Source: an uncultured Pseudohongiella sp. (GTDB lineage: Bacteria; Pseudomonadota; Gammaproteobacteria; Pseudomonadales; Pseudohongiellaceae). From it: DNA of 64,000 nt. Made by a program: the position numbers and the translations under genes. The notes under the pieces were generated by a model. That model made no database searches and was not told where the DNA came from. It was given only the letters and a program-made list of their open reading frames with translations. Location: positions 1 through 64,000 of the forward strand of contig OX638323.1 in NCBI GenBank assembly GCA_951812715.1, in the 5' to 3' direction. How positions within the stretch are numbered: position 1 is the first letter of the stretch; each line of letters starts with the position of its first letter. Shown here piece by piece: positions 26,588 through 37,400 of this stretch.

Positions 26588-29263
26588 ATGAAGAATGCCC
26601 TTTTTCTTTTCCTCGCGGCGGCATTTTTAGTCCGTCCCGCGCTCGCCCAGAATTTCACTATCGCCGACATCATCGTTGACGGCTATCAGCGCATCACTCC
26701 CGGCATCATTTACAACTTGCTGCCTTTGGGAATTGGCGATGAGGTCACGCCGCAAACGTCGGCACTGATCATCCGGGCGCTCGCTGCTTCGGAATATTTC
26801 GATGCGGTCGAGGTATCCCGGGAGGGCAATATTCTGGTCATAACCGTGCAAGAGCGTCCTTCGGTGGCGGAAATCACTATCGAAGGCAACAGCGTGCTGG
26901 AAACCGAGGACATCATCGAGAACATGGCCACGGCGGATATCGCCGAAGGCGAGATTTTCACCCGCGCCTCTCTCGAAGCGATCCGTCAGGGCATCCAGGA
27001 AGTTTATTCGTCCCGCGGGCGGTACGGCGCGGCGGTGGATATCGAAGTCGAGGAACTGCCGCGCAACAGGGTTTCGATCAGCCTGGACATCAATGAAGGC
27101 GAGGAATCGCGGATTCGCCAGATCAATATAGTCGGCAACGACTCCTTTGACGATGAAACCTTGCTTGATCTGTTCGAATTGGGGCCCAAGCCCTGGTACC
27201 TGTTTCTCAGTCGCCGGGACCGCTATTCGCGCGAGCAGTTTTCCGGCGACCTGGAACGACTCGAATCCTTCTATCTCGACAGCGGCTATGTGGAATTCAA
27301 TATTGAGTCGACGCCGATTTCGATTACGCCGGATCGGCGCGAGGTCTATATCACCATCAATGTGCTGGAAGGGAACCAGTTCGTCATCAATGAAGTCGAT
27401 CTTGCGGGGGATCTGGTCGATGCCGAGGCGATATTGCGCGCGGCCATTTTCGTGCGTCCCGAACAGATTTATTCCCAGGCGCTGGTGACGGGAACCGAGG
27501 AAATCATGGTGCAATTCCTCGGCAATCTCGGCTATGCCTTCGCCGAAGCCACCGGTGTGCCAAATGTCAACGATGACGGCTCGGTGGACGTGACCTTCGT
27601 TATAGAACCCGGCAATCGCACCTATGTCAATCGCATCAATTTCAACGGCAATACTTCAACCGCCGACGACGTGCTGCGGCGAGAGATGCGCCAGCTAGAG
27701 GCGGCGCCAGCCTCAAGCTTGCAGATCGAACAGTCGAAAGTGCGGCTGGAACGTCTGGGCTATTTCGAAACCGTGGAAGTGGCAACCGAGGAAGTGCCCG
27801 GAACCGTGGATCAGGTCGATGTCAATTTCGACGTGGTCGAGCAGAATTTCGGCGCAATCAGTTTCCAGGTCGGCACCGGCGGCAGTGGCGACTTTTTCAT
27901 CAGCTCGAATCTGCAGGCGCAGAATTTCCTTGGCACCGGCCGCACGGTTGCGGTTGGCGTCAACCGAAGCCGCTTCATCAAGTCGCTGAATTTCCAGTAC
28001 ATCGATCCCTATTTCACTCCAGACGGCGTGAGCCGGGGCATGAGCCTTTATGTTCAGGAAATAGATTCGCCGTTCAATGTGGCCAATTTCAATACCTCTT
28101 CCTATGGCGCATCGGTCAGTTTCAGTTATCCACTAAGCGAAATTTCGGTGCTGGGATTCGATCTCGGATTCACCCATACCGAACTCTCCTCTGGATTGGG
28201 TTCGGTACAGGAAATCGTGGCTTCGCCGACGCTGTTTCCGAATGTGGACAAGTATCTGATTTCACCGGCGAACCCGGATCCGGCGCGAGGTCCGGTCATG
28301 GATGCGGTGCTTGGCGACGTCAGCATGCTTACCGCGGAGCAACTTCGAGCCAATCCCGATCCGGGATTCGTCGACCGCTACGGCGACAGCTTCGATAACA
28401 TCAGCCTTAGCGGCAACTGGTTCCGCAACACGTTGAATCGCGGCCAACTCGCCAATGATGGCATGCTGCATAACCTGGGTCTGGAAGTTACGCTTCCCGG
28501 CAGCGATCTCCAATATGCGAGGCTGTCCTATTCCAATCAGATTTACTGGCCGTTGAATCGGGAACGCTCCTGGGTATTGGGTTTGCGCACTAATATCGGG
28601 TATGGCATCGGCTATGGCGACACCAAACAGTTGCCGTTCTTCAATCACTATTTCGCCGGCGGACTGAGCGCCGCCGGCGTGGTGCGGGGCTTTGAAGAGA
28701 ACAGTCTCGGGCCGCGCAGCACGGCAGGCGCCCGTTATTTGACCGCGACTGGCATCTCACTGTTGAAGGACGAAGCTGGCGACATCCTGCTCAATGAAGA
28801 CGGCTCGGCCCAGGGATTCGAGAGAGACTTCGCTTACCAGTCCGAACCGCTTCGCGACAGCATGGGCAACCCGGTGCTCGATGGCATGGGCAACCCGGTG
28901 CCGGCGCTGGCAGTGGAGAATTTCTTTCTGCATGAGGATTACGACAGCTTTGGTGGTAACATACTGTCCACGGCGACATTGGAACTGTTGTTCCCGGTGC
29001 CTTTTGTCGATGAAGTGTCGAATCAATTGCGGACTTCGCTATTCATCGACGCGGGCAATGTGTTCTCATCCCATTGCACCGAACGGCAGCGGGCGTTACA
29101 GAATTGTGCGAATTTTGACTTTAGGGAGTTTCGCTATGCCGCCGGCTTGGCGGTTACGTATTTGTCGCCATTCGGTCCGCTGACTTTCTATTTGGCGCAG
29201 CCATTTGGAAAGGAAGGGGATGACACCAAGACTTTTGACTTTACCGTGGGAACCGGTTTTTAG
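26588..29263 (+). CDS. bamA: Outer-membrane protein assembly factor BamA
   Basis: 891 residues. Signal peptide 1-20 (cleavage after ALA), five POTRA domains (about 22-420) and a 16-strand barrel to the C-terminal Phe (TVGTGF), the usual outer-membrane signature. The VRGF motif of loop 6 is at about residue 700. Inserts beta-barrel proteins into the outer membrane. Longer than the E. coli protein (810), with extra loop sequence around residues 535-605 and a repeated DGMGNPV stretch near 760-780, likely surface loops. Confidence 0.96.
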   Translation: MKNALFLFLAAAFLVRPALAQNFTIADIIVDGYQRITPGIIYNLLPLGIGDEVTPQTSALIIRALAASEYFDAVEVSREGNILVITVQERPSVAEITIEGNSVLETEDIIENMATADIAEGEIFTRASLEAIRQGIQEVYSSRGRYGAAVDIEVEELPRNRVSISLDINEGEESRIRQINIVGNDSFDDETLLDLFELGPKPWYLFLSRRDRYSREQFSGDLERLESFYLDSGYVEFNIESTPISITPDRREVYITINVLEGNQFVINEVDLAGDLVDAEAILRAAIFVRPEQIYSQALVTGTEEIMVQFLGNLGYAFAEATGVPNVNDDGSVDVTFVIEPGNRTYVNRINFNGNTSTADDVLRREMRQLEAAPASSLQIEQSKVRLERLGYFETVEVATEEVPGTVDQVDVNFDVVEQNFGAISFQVGTGGSGDFFISSNLQAQNFLGTGRTVAVGVNRSRFIKSLNFQYIDPYFTPDGVSRGMSLYVQEIDSPFNVANFNTSSYGASVSFSYPLSEISVLGFDLGFTHTELSSGLGSVQEIVASPTLFPNVDKYLISPANPDPARGPVMDAVLGDVSMLTAEQLRANPDPGFVDRYGDSFDNISLSGNWFRNTLNRGQLANDGMLHNLGLEVTLPGSDLQYARLSYSNQIYWPLNRERSWVLGLRTNIGYGIGYGDTKQLPFFNHYFAGGLSAAGVVRGFEENSLGPRSTAGARYLTATGISLLKDEAGDILLNEDGSAQGFERDFAYQSEPLRDSMGNPVLDGMGNPVPALAVENFFLHEDYDSFGGNILSTATLELLFPVPFVDEVSNQLRTSLFIDAGNVFSSHCTERQRALQNCANFDFREFRYAAGLAVTYLSPFGPLTFYLAQPFGKEGDDTKTFDFTVGTGF

Positions 29264-29336
29264 TTTACGGACGCTGAATAGCGGGAGACGCGACAGCTAC
29301 GCCGGAACGCCGCGGTGATGCAGTTGGAGATAAACT

Positions 29337-29855
29337 TTGAAATACATTAAGTATCTAATTGCCTGTCTGGCCATGGCGACTATTACACAAGGAGCCTTGG
29401 CGCAGGATACCAAGATCGGCATTCTCAACCCCTTGCGGGCACTGTTTGCCTCTGACGCGGCAGCGGTCATTCAGCAGGAACTCGAAGCTGAACTGGCGCC
29501 GGATCAGGAACGGGCGACCGAGTTGACGGAACAGCTCACCACGCTGGCCGAGGAATTTCAGCAGAACGAAGCGATCATGACCGAAGATGAAAAGCGGCGC
29601 ATGAATTCCGACGCCCAGGATCTGCAGGTACAATTGCAGTTGATCCAGGAGCGGGTGCAAACCGCGCTGAACGAAAGAAATCAGGCGTTCCTGGAAAGCA
29701 TGCAGGAACAACTCGCGAACGCGGTGTCAGAGGTTGTCGCCGAAGGCGGCTTCGATCTTATCCTGAATACCGAAAGCGCGCCGTATTTCGCGCCGGTGCT
29801 CGACATTACCGCGCGGGTCACCGCCAAATTGAACGAACTAACCCAAAGCGAATAG
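29337..29855 (+). CDS. skp: Periplasmic chaperone Skp/OmpH
   Basis: 172 residues starting at a TTG (29337) with a TTGGAGA site upstream; no suitable ATG in frame gives the signal peptide. Signal sequence 1-22 ends ALA-Q. The mature part (DTKIGILNPLRAL, then long amphipathic helices with acidic/Gln-rich heptads, residues 40-125) fits the trimeric jellyfish-like chaperone that holds unfolded outer-membrane proteins for BamA, encoded just upstream. Confidence 0.9.
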   Translation: MKYIKYLIACLAMATITQGALAQDTKIGILNPLRALFASDAAAVIQQELEAELAPDQERATELTEQLTTLAEEFQQNEAIMTEDEKRRMNSDAQDLQVQLQLIQERVQTALNERNQAFLESMQEQLANAVSEVVAEGGFDLILNTESAPYFAPVLDITARVTAKLNELTQSE

Positions 29856-29883
29856 CGGGTAGCGCCGATCGGACCCGCATCAG

Positions 29884-30915
29884 GTGTCGTCAACAATACG
29901 CATAAAACTGTCACGGTTGGCGGAATTGCTGGAAGTAAAACTGGAAGGTGACGGCGAATGCGAGATCAGCGGGCTCGGTACGCTGGCGGACGCCGTTCCC
30001 GGCCAATTGAGCTTTCTTTCCAATCCCGCCTATGCCGGTCAGCTTGCCGCTACCCGCGCGTCCGCGGTCATTATTGATGAAAAGTCCTGCGACGCCTGCC
30101 CGACGAACAAGCTGATCAGCGCCCGGCCCTATGCGACTTTCGCCCGCGCCAGCGAAATTTTCCATGCCGAGGAAATGCCGGCGCCGGGCATACATCCTTC
30201 CGCCATCGTGCATTCCGGCGTCAATCTCGACGCGACGGTAAGCGTCGGTCCGAACTGCGTAATCGAAGCCGGCGCCAGGATTGGCGCAAATTCCATAATT
30301 GGTCCGGGCTGCATTGTCGGAGAAGCTTGCCAGCTTGGAGATTCCTGCGATTTGAGGCGCGCGGTGGTGTTGTATCCTCGCGTGGTTCTGGGCCGCAATG
30401 TGCGGATAGACGCCAACAGCGTCATCGGCGCCGATGGCTTCGGCTATGCCTTTGACGGAGAAAAATCAAGGAAGATTCATCATGGCGGTTCGGTGCGAAT
30501 CGGCGACGATGTCGAAATCGGCGCTGGCACCACTATTGACCGCGGGGTCCTGGACGACACGATTATCAGCAACGGAGTCAAGATCGATAACCAGGTGCAG
30601 ATCGGACACAACTGCGTGATCGGCGAACATACGGTAATCTGCGGCTGCACCGCCATCGCCGGCAGCGTGGTTATCGGCCGGTATTGCATCATGGGGGGCG
30701 CGTCCGGAGCAGTAGGGCATATCACTATCGCGGATCGGGTCGAAGTGAGCGCAATGTCGCTTGTAAGCCGCAGCGTTACCGAAGCTGGCAGATATTCGTC
30801 AGGCACGGGACATATGAAAACCAGCCGCTGGAAACGGGTAATTACCCGCTTTCAGGAACTCGATGACATGGCTAACCGGCTGAAAGGTTTGGAAAAGCTG
30901 GTCAAGAAAGACTAG
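29884..30915 (+). CDS. lpxD: UDP-3-O-acyl-glucosamine N-acyltransferase
   Basis: 343 residues from a GTG start. Third step of lipid A synthesis. N-terminal uridine-binding domain (about 1-100), then a left-handed beta-helix of hexapeptide repeats (residues 105-300) and a C-terminal helix. His242 in QIGHNCVIG matches the catalytic His239 of E. coli. First of the lpxD-fabZ-lpxA-lpxB cluster. Confidence 0.96.
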   Translation: MSSTIRIKLSRLAELLEVKLEGDGECEISGLGTLADAVPGQLSFLSNPAYAGQLAATRASAVIIDEKSCDACPTNKLISARPYATFARASEIFHAEEMPAPGIHPSAIVHSGVNLDATVSVGPNCVIEAGARIGANSIIGPGCIVGEACQLGDSCDLRRAVVLYPRVVLGRNVRIDANSVIGADGFGYAFDGEKSRKIHHGGSVRIGDDVEIGAGTTIDRGVLDDTIISNGVKIDNQVQIGHNCVIGEHTVICGCTAIAGSVVIGRYCIMGGASGAVGHITIADRVEVSAMSLVSRSVTEAGRYSSGTGHMKTSRWKRVITRFQELDDMANRLKGLEKLVKKD

Positions 30916-30962
30916 CATGGGCCACCCGGAGAACGGGCCGGTCGCTTAGCAGAGATTTGGAC

Positions 30963-31412
30963 ATGCTTTTGGATATTCAGGAAATCAAGGAATACCTGCC
31001 CCAGCGCTATCCTTTTTTGCTGGTAGACCGGGTCCTTGAAATGGAACCGGGCAAGTCCATTCTTGCCTGCAAGAACGTAACCGTGAACGAACCTTTCTTC
31101 ATTGGTCATTTTCCGCACAAACCCATCATGCCCGGCGTACTGATCATTGAAGCATTGGCCCAGGCGGCGGGCGTGCTTGGATTCAAGAGTCAGGAAAAAA
31201 AGCCCGCCGATGGCTATCTGTATTATTTCGTCGGCGCGGACGAAGTACGTTTGCGCCGCCCCGTGGTGCCCGGTGACCAGTTGATGTTGCAGGTTAGCGT
31301 CATCAGCAATCGACGGGGTATCTACAAGTTCTTCGCCAAGGCCATGGTCGAGGGGCACTTGGTGGGTTCCATGAAAATCATTTGCGCCGAGAGGAAGGTG
31401 GATGTCGATTGA
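30963..31412 (+). CDS. fabZ: 3-hydroxyacyl-ACP dehydratase FabZ
   Basis: 149 residues from the ATG at 30963 (GAGA site seven bases upstream; a TTG two codons earlier is possible). Dehydrates 3-hydroxyacyl-ACP in fatty acid elongation and competes with lipid A synthesis for its substrate. Hot-dog fold with catalytic His49 and Glu63 in [20 protein letters not shown], the same spacing as in E. coli. Overlaps lpxA by 11 bp. Confidence 0.96.
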   Translation: MLLDIQEIKEYLPQRYPFLLVDRVLEMEPGKSILACKNVTVNEPFFIGHFPHKPIMPGVLIIEALAQAAGVLGFKSQEKKPADGYLYYFVGADEVRLRRPVVPGDQLMLQVSVISNRRGIYKFFAKAMVEGHLVGSMKIICAERKVDVD

Positions 31413-32193
31413 CGGCAGCGCCAGCATCGATCCAACGGCGCGGATAGAAGAGGATGTCGAGATCGGGCCCGACGTGGTCGTTGGACCATGGAGCATAATC
31501 GGGTCCAATGTGTCCATCGGCGCGGGAACGATATTGCGCTCCCATGTCGTGATCCAGTCCAATTCCCGCATCGGCGGCGGCAACCTGTTCTTCCAATTCA
31601 GTTCCATCGGTGAAGACCCCCAGGACAAGAAATACCAGGGCGAGGAAACCTGGCTCGAAATCGGCGACGACAACATATTCCGCGAAGGCGTCACCGTGCA
31701 TCGGGGCACCGGCAATGGCGGCGGTCTGACCAGCATCGGCAGCCGCAACCTGCTGATGGCCTATTCTCACGTCGCCCACGATTGCAAACTCGGCAACGAT
31801 ATCGTCTGCGCCAACAACGTAGGTCTTTGCGGCCATGTGTCCATCGATGATTTCGCCATACTCGGCGGCTATGCGGGGGTAAACCAGTTTCTTCGCATCG
31901 GCGCTCACTCCATGGTCGGCGGCATGACCCACGTGGTAAACGACGTGCCCGCGTTCGTCATTGTCAGCGGCCAGCCCGCGCTCGCACGCAGCATTAATTC
32001 GATCGGCATGAAGCGGCGCGACTTCGAACGCGAAGACATTGAATTGGTGAAGAAGGCGTTCAAGATCCTGCATTTACGCAATCTGACCTTGCAGGAAGCG
32101 GTGCCTCAGATCAGGGAACTCAGTGACAACAGCAAGGCGCTGAAAATCCTGATTGCATCTGTCGAATCCTCCCGCAAGGGCGTTCATCGCTAG
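31402..32193 (+). CDS. lpxA: UDP-N-acetylglucosamine acyltransferase
   Basis: 263 residues. First step of lipid A synthesis. Left-handed beta-helix of hexapeptide repeats followed by a C-terminal helical domain ([12 protein letters not shown]). His126 in [10 protein letters not shown] aligns with the catalytic His125 of E. coli. The start overlaps fabZ with GAGGAAGG as ribosome site. Its stop lies 4 bp before the lpxB start. Confidence 0.96.
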   Translation: MSIDGSASIDPTARIEEDVEIGPDVVVGPWSIIGSNVSIGAGTILRSHVVIQSNSRIGGGNLFFQFSSIGEDPQDKKYQGEETWLEIGDDNIFREGVTVHRGTGNGGGLTSIGSRNLLMAYSHVAHDCKLGNDIVCANNVGLCGHVSIDDFAILGGYAGVNQFLRIGAHSMVGGMTHVVNDVPAFVIVSGQPALARSINSIGMKRRDFEREDIELVKKAFKILHLRNLTLQEAVPQIRELSDNSKALKILIASVESSRKGVHR

Positions 32194-32197
32194 CGGA

Positions 32198-33463
32198 ATG
32201 ACAGATTGTACGAGCCATCCCTGGCGCGACCCCGGTGGCTTCGTCTACCCCCAGCCTTGCCATCCATGGCAAATCGTTCGCCCCTCAAGAAGCGTTGCTT
32301 CTAGTCGGCTGCGCCGACCGGGCCTTACCCATCATTTCGGAATTGTCGCCGGCGAAAAATCCGGAGATATCCTCGGCGCCGGCCTCATGCGGGCCTTGCG
32401 CGAACTCTATCCCGCGGCGCGCTTCAGCGGCATCGGCGGTGTGGAAATGGAGCAGCTCGGCTGCGATTCACTGGCGCCCATGGAACGGCTTTCGGTAATG
32501 GGTCTGGTTGAGCCGCTCGGCCGATTGCCGGAACTGTTGCGGATCAAGCGCAACCTGGAAAGATTCTTCCTCAAGACCCGCCCAACGGCTTTCATCGGCA
32601 TCGATTCACCCGATTTCAACCTGCGGCTGGCGGCGAACCTTCATAAAGGCGGCATCCGGACGATTCATTATGTAAGCCCCAGCATCTGGGCCTGGCGCGG
32701 GGGCAGAATCCGAGGCATTGCCGAATCGATCGACCTGATGCTGACGCTGTTTCCATTCGAGATCGACATTTATCGCGAGCATAACGTGCGAGTGCATTGC
32801 GTCGGCCATCCGCTGGCCGATGCGATTAGCCTGGAAGACAGCCGCGAACAGTCCCGGCGGGAACTTTCGCTCGATCCCGCGGCGACGGTAATTGCCCTGA
32901 TGCCCGGCAGCCGCAAAAGCGAAATCACGCGCCTTGCGCCGATTTTCCTGGCGGCAGCCGCGGCGGCGCGGGAAAAGCATCCTGATCTGCGCTTCCTGAT
33001 TCCCTGTTCGGGAGTCGAGAACCGCCGTTTGCTGGAGAAAATCATCGCACAAGGCGGATTCGCCGGTTTCGAATCGAGCCTGCTCGATCAATCCCATCAG
33101 GCTATTTCCGCCGCTGATTTCGTGATCTTGGCCTCGGGCACGGCGAGCCTGGAAGCCATGTTGCTGCGCCGGCCGATGGTGGTTTGTTACAAGCTTGCGC
33201 CATTGAGCTATGCGCTCGCCTCGCGCATCGTCAAGGTCGATCACATGGCGATTCCCAATCTGCTCGCCTCAGAGCGCCTCGTGCCCGAATACGTGCAAAA
33301 GGAAGTCAACAAGGAAAACTTGCTTAATGAAATCGAGCGATTCATGGCAAATCCCGTACCAGGCGAGGAATTACTGGAAAAATTCGCCGAGCAGCATCGC
33401 TTCCTGCGCAGAAACGCCTCGGAGCAAGCCGCCAATGCCATCCACGAACTGCTGATTGGGTGA
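32198..33463 (+). CDS. lpxB: Lipid A disaccharide synthase with in-frame repeat insertion near the N-terminus
   Basis: 421 residues if begun at the ATG at 32198; a TTG at 32153 lies inside lpxA. Condenses UDP-2,3-diacylglucosamine with lipid X. The conserved start of the fold, HFGIVAGEKSGDILGAGLM, begins only at residue 46. Residues 7-45 are encoded by a dispersed DNA repeat (32214-32330, 117 bp, a multiple of three) inserted after about six codons. GIDSPDFN, YVSPSIWAW, GHPLAD and LPGSR-like (MPGSRKSEI) motifs are intact. Either the protein carries a foreign 39-residue N-terminal segment, or translation starts at an unrecognised codon inside the repeat. Confidence 0.93.
   Translation: MTDCTSHPWRDPGGFVYPQPCHPWQIVRPSRSVASSRLRRPGLTHHFGIVAGEKSGDILGAGLMRALRELYPAARFSGIGGVEMEQLGCDSLAPMERLSVMGLVEPLGRLPELLRIKRNLERFFLKTRPTAFIGIDSPDFNLRLAANLHKGGIRTIHYVSPSIWAWRGGRIRGIAESIDLMLTLFPFEIDIYREHNVRVHCVGHPLADAISLEDSREQSRRELSLDPAATVIALMPGSRKSEITRLAPIFLAAAAAAREKHPDLRFLIPCSGVENRRLLEKIIAQGGFAGFESSLLDQSHQAISAADFVILASGTASLEAMLLRRPMVVCYKLAPLSYALASRIVKVDHMAIPNLLASERLVPEYVQKEVNKENLLNEIERFMANPVPGEELLEKFAEQHRFLRRNASEQAANAIHELLIG
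32214..32330 (+). repeat. Three-hairpin dispersed element, single in-frame copy in lpxB
   Basis: Same element as the six-copy array at 38976-39770: begins CCATCCCTGGCGCGAC, has CTTGCCATCCATGGCAA and AAGC-GTTGCTTCT hairpins, then GTCGGC-TGC-GCCGAC, and ends GGGCCTTACCC. Length 117 bp keeps the lpxB frame open. Confidence 0.9.
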
Positions 33464-33760
33464 GGGTGGGCCGGCAAAGCCGACGAAGCGGGACTTTTCG
33501 AGGTATGAACGGCTCCACCAGGGTGAAGATAGGCGTTTACCAAGCGCAACTTCGTGCGCGGGCCAAGCGCCACCGGGCAGTGCTTGGGTGAGGCTCGTTC
33601 GGCGTAGCCAGCGAATAGCACGGCTTTTCGAGAGTCGAACGATCCGACAAGGATGTCGGAGTTGGAGGCCGGGTCATCGAGACAAGGGTTGGAGATACCT
33701 CGAATGTCGAGTCAGGGATGGCATGTATTAATCGAATTCACGTTGTAGATGTTGGGATAC
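33464..33760. repeat. lpxB-rnhB spacer made of two diverged dispersed elements
   Basis: No gene. On the minus strand, 33726 down to 33586 is a diverged copy of the three-hairpin element (CATGCCATCCCTG start, GCCTCACCC end) with a perfect stem CCGACA-AGGA-TGTCGG at 33644-33659. It is followed by a copy of the second element family (about 33519-33585; arms CCAAGC / GCTTGG) also seen before pyrH and after tilS. Confidence 0.65.
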
Positions 33761-34372
33761 ATGCGAATTGAGCCTATCTGGCGCGAATTGCCTGACCTGC
33801 CGGCGCCGCGAGCCGGCGCGGACGAAGCCGGCCGCGGTTGTCTGGCGGGTGACGTGGTCGCCGCCGCGGTGATTCTTGATCCGCGGGCGCCCCTCGACGG
33901 TCTGAACGATTCGAAGAAACTTACCCCGGCGCAACGCGAGGCCTGCTTCGAACGGATCGTGAACAATAGTCTCAGCTTCGCCATCGGGCGGGCGAGCGCC
34001 GCGGAAATCGACCGCCTGAATATTCTTCAAGCCAGCTTGCTCGCCATATGCCGCTCCGTGGAGCAACTTTCGCTACAGCCTCAATTCGTCTGCGTGGACG
34101 GAAATATCTGCCCCGACTGGACGTATCCCGCCAAGGCCATTGTCGGCGGTGATCGCTGTATCCGCGAAATTGCCGCTGCTTCAATTCTGGCCAAGGTAAC
34201 GCGGGACCGGGAAATGGCCGCTCTTGACCGAAAATTCCCCGGTTACAGTCTTGCCCGCCATAAAGGCTATCCCACCCGGGATCACCTCCAAGCACTCGCC
34301 AGATTAGGTCCGAGCCCCATCCACCGGCGCACGTTTGGACCGGTCGCGGAGCTATTGCGAAAGGTTGGTTGA
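33761..34372 (+). CDS. rnhB: Ribonuclease HII
   Basis: 203 residues from ATG at 33761 (an in-frame TTG four codons earlier is less likely). Removes ribonucleotides from DNA and RNA-DNA hybrids. Asp21-Glu22 in [19 protein letters not shown] is the start of the DEDD active site; LNDSKKL, VCVDGN and [13 protein letters not shown] supply the rest. Size is typical. dnaE begins 72 bp downstream. Confidence 0.96.
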   Translation: MRIEPIWRELPDLPAPRAGADEAGRGCLAGDVVAAAVILDPRAPLDGLNDSKKLTPAQREACFERIVNNSLSFAIGRASAAEIDRLNILQASLLAICRSVEQLSLQPQFVCVDGNICPDWTYPAKAIVGGDRCIREIAAASILAKVTRDREMAALDRKFPGYSLARHKGYPTRDHLQALARLGPSPIHRRTFGPVAELLRKVG

Positions 34373-34444
34373 GAGCGGTCATCAGTTCCTTCGCGTGGCG
34401 GGCACATGGTGTAAACTAGGCATACCAGCCCGACCGAGCCACCC

Positions 34445-37400
34445 ATGTCTGACCAGGATTCAGCGCAGAATTTCGTTCATCTTCGCCTGCATACCGAATT
34501 CTCCGTCAATGACGGGCTGATCGCCGTCGAGCCGCTGATAGAAAGGCTGCGCGAGCGGCGCATGCCGGCGGTGGCGGTGACGGACCTGGCGAATCTTTTC
34601 GGCCTTATCAAGTTCTACCAGGCGGCGCGGCGGGCCGGCATCAAGCCGATTTGCGGCTGCGACCTGCGCGTGATCGATGCGGAAAGCGGCCATGCCAGTC
34701 AGGTTGCGCTGCTGGTGCGAAATGAAGCCGGTTACCACAATCTGATCAATCTCATTTCCGAGATTTACGTCGGCAGCGAGCCCAATGCCGAAATCCAGGC
34801 GGACAAGCAGCAGTTGCGGCGTTACAGCGATGGCCTGATCGCCCTGTCCGGGGCGCTGCAATCCGATATCGGGGCTGCCTTGCTGGCCGGCAAGCGGGAA
34901 TCGGCGCGGGAATTGCTGGAATCCTGGCAGGAGCTGTTTCCGCGAGGGTTTTACATCGAATTGCAGCGGCTTGGAAAGCCCGGCGAGGAGGATTACATCG
35001 CCGCCGCGCTCGAACTGGCGCGGGAATGTGGCTGCCCGGTGGTGGCGACCAATGATGTCCGTTTTCTCGGAGAAGATGAATTCGAAGCGCACGAAGCTCG
35101 TGTATGCATTACCCAGCGCCGCGTGCTCGATGATTCCAGCCGGCCGCGTGACTACACTGAACGGCAATATCTGCGTGGCGCCAGCGCAATGGTTGAATTG
35201 TTCGCGGATATTCCCGAAGCTGTTGCCGCCACGCTCGATATCGCTCAGCGTTGCAATCTTGATCTCGAATTGCTTCAGCGCCTGCCCGACTATCCATTGC
35301 CGCCGGGTGAAACCGCCAGCCTGGATGAATATCTTTCAAAAGTCGCCGAGCAAGGGCTGCAACAACGGATCCGCGGCCTCAACGACAGTGGCCCAACTGC
35401 CGATGAGCAACGGCGATACCACGAACGACTGCACCAGGAACTCGCCACCATCAATCAGATGGATTTCGCCGGCTACTTCCTGATTGTGATGGAATTCGTG
35501 CAATGGGCAAAAGAAAACGGGATTCCGGTCGGCCCCGGCCGCGGCTCGGGCGCGGGCTCCATCGTCGCCTGGGCGCTTGGGATAACCGATATCGACCCGC
35601 TCAAGTACGATCTGCTGTTTGAGCGCTTTCTCAATCCGGAACGCATTTCCATGCCCGATTTCGATATCGATTTCTGCATGGAAGGCCGAGATCGCGTTAT
35701 CGCCCACGTGGCGGAAATCTATGGCAAGGACGCGGTTTCCCAGATCATCACCTTTGGCACCATGGCCGCGAAAGCGGTAGTACGCGATGTCGCCCGAGTG
35801 CAAGGCAAACCGTATTCGGTAGGCGACAAGCTATCGCGACTGATTCCTGGAGTGCCGGGCATGACGCTGGCGAAAGCGATGCAAGATCAGACTGATCTCA
35901 GGGAATATGTAAGCAGCGATGACGATGCCCAGGAAATACTGGAAATGGCGTACAAGCTCGAAGGCATCACCCGCAATGTCGGCAAGCATGCCGGCGGAGT
36001 AGTGATCGCGCCGGGCCGGCTTACCGACTTCACCCCCTTGTACCGCGACCATGAACGCACCGGATCCGCCCTCCTCACGCAATTCGACAAGGACGATGTG
36101 GAAACCGCCGGGCTGGTGAAATTTGATTTTCTCGGCTTGCGCACCTTGACGATCATCGATTGGGCGGTCAAATCCATCAGTGCGCGGGAAGGCCGAACCA
36201 TCGATATCGCCAATCTGCCCCTGGACGACAAAAAGGTCTACCGGATGCTCGGCAAGGGCAACACTACGGCCGTGTTCCAGTTGGAGTCTCGCGGTATCAA
36301 GCAATTGATCCGTAAACTCAAGCCGAGCCGATTCGATGACATGGTCGCCCTGGTCGCCTTGTATCGTCCCGGCCCGCTGCAATCGGGCATGGTCGATGAT
36401 TTTATCGATCGCAAGCATGGCCGTACGGTCGTCAACTACCCGCTGCCTGAGCTGGAACCGGTGTTGAAAAGCACCTATGGCGTGATTCTCTACCAGGAAC
36501 AGGTGATGAAGATTGCCCAGATGCTCGGCAGGTACACGCTTGGCGGCGCCGACATCCTGCGCAAGGCCATGGGCAAGAAGGACCCCAAGGAAATGGCCCG
36601 GCAGCGCGATACTTTCATGACCGGCGCGCTGGAGCAGCGCGTGCCGAAAAAAGCAGCTACCGATTTGTTCGATCTGATGGAGAAGTTCGCGGGTTACGGA
36701 TTCAACAAGTCGCATTCAGTGGCCTACGCGCTGATCGCCTACCAGACCGCCTGGCTAAAGGCCCATTATCCGGCGCATTTCATGGCCGCGGTACTGTCTT
36801 CGGAAATGAAAATTACCGACAAGATCATGGAACTCGTGGCGGAATGCCGCGAAATGGGCCTCGAAGTCTTGCAGCCAAGCATCAACAGCGGCCATTTCCA
36901 ATTTACCGTGGATGATTCGGGCCACATCGTTTATGGCCTCGGCGCCATTCGCAACCTGGGGCAGGGACAGATCGAGGGTATCGTCAAGGCGCGTGGGCAA
37001 GGATCGTTCAAGAACTTGTCGGATCTGTGCCGGCGTTCCGGCAATCAATTGCTGAACCAGCGCGCGCTGGAGATACTGGTCGATTCCGGCGCCTGCGATG
37101 AATTCGTTGCCGGGGAGGCCGGTGCGGTGCGGGCGCGGCTCAGACTATGCCTGCCGGCCGTGTTGCAGGCAGCGGAGCAATATCAGCAAGATAAGGAATT
37201 CGGTATTTCGAATCTTTTTGCCGGACTGGATGAAGAGCCGGATGCGGGAAATCTGTTGCCGGATACCTCCGGGAACGCCAACTGCGCCAACTGGGACACC
37301 CGCGCAATGCTTGAAGCGGAACGGGAATGCCTCGGCTATTACCTGAGCGCGCATCCCATGGATGAATATCTGCCGGAACTGGCGCATTTCGCTCCCACTC

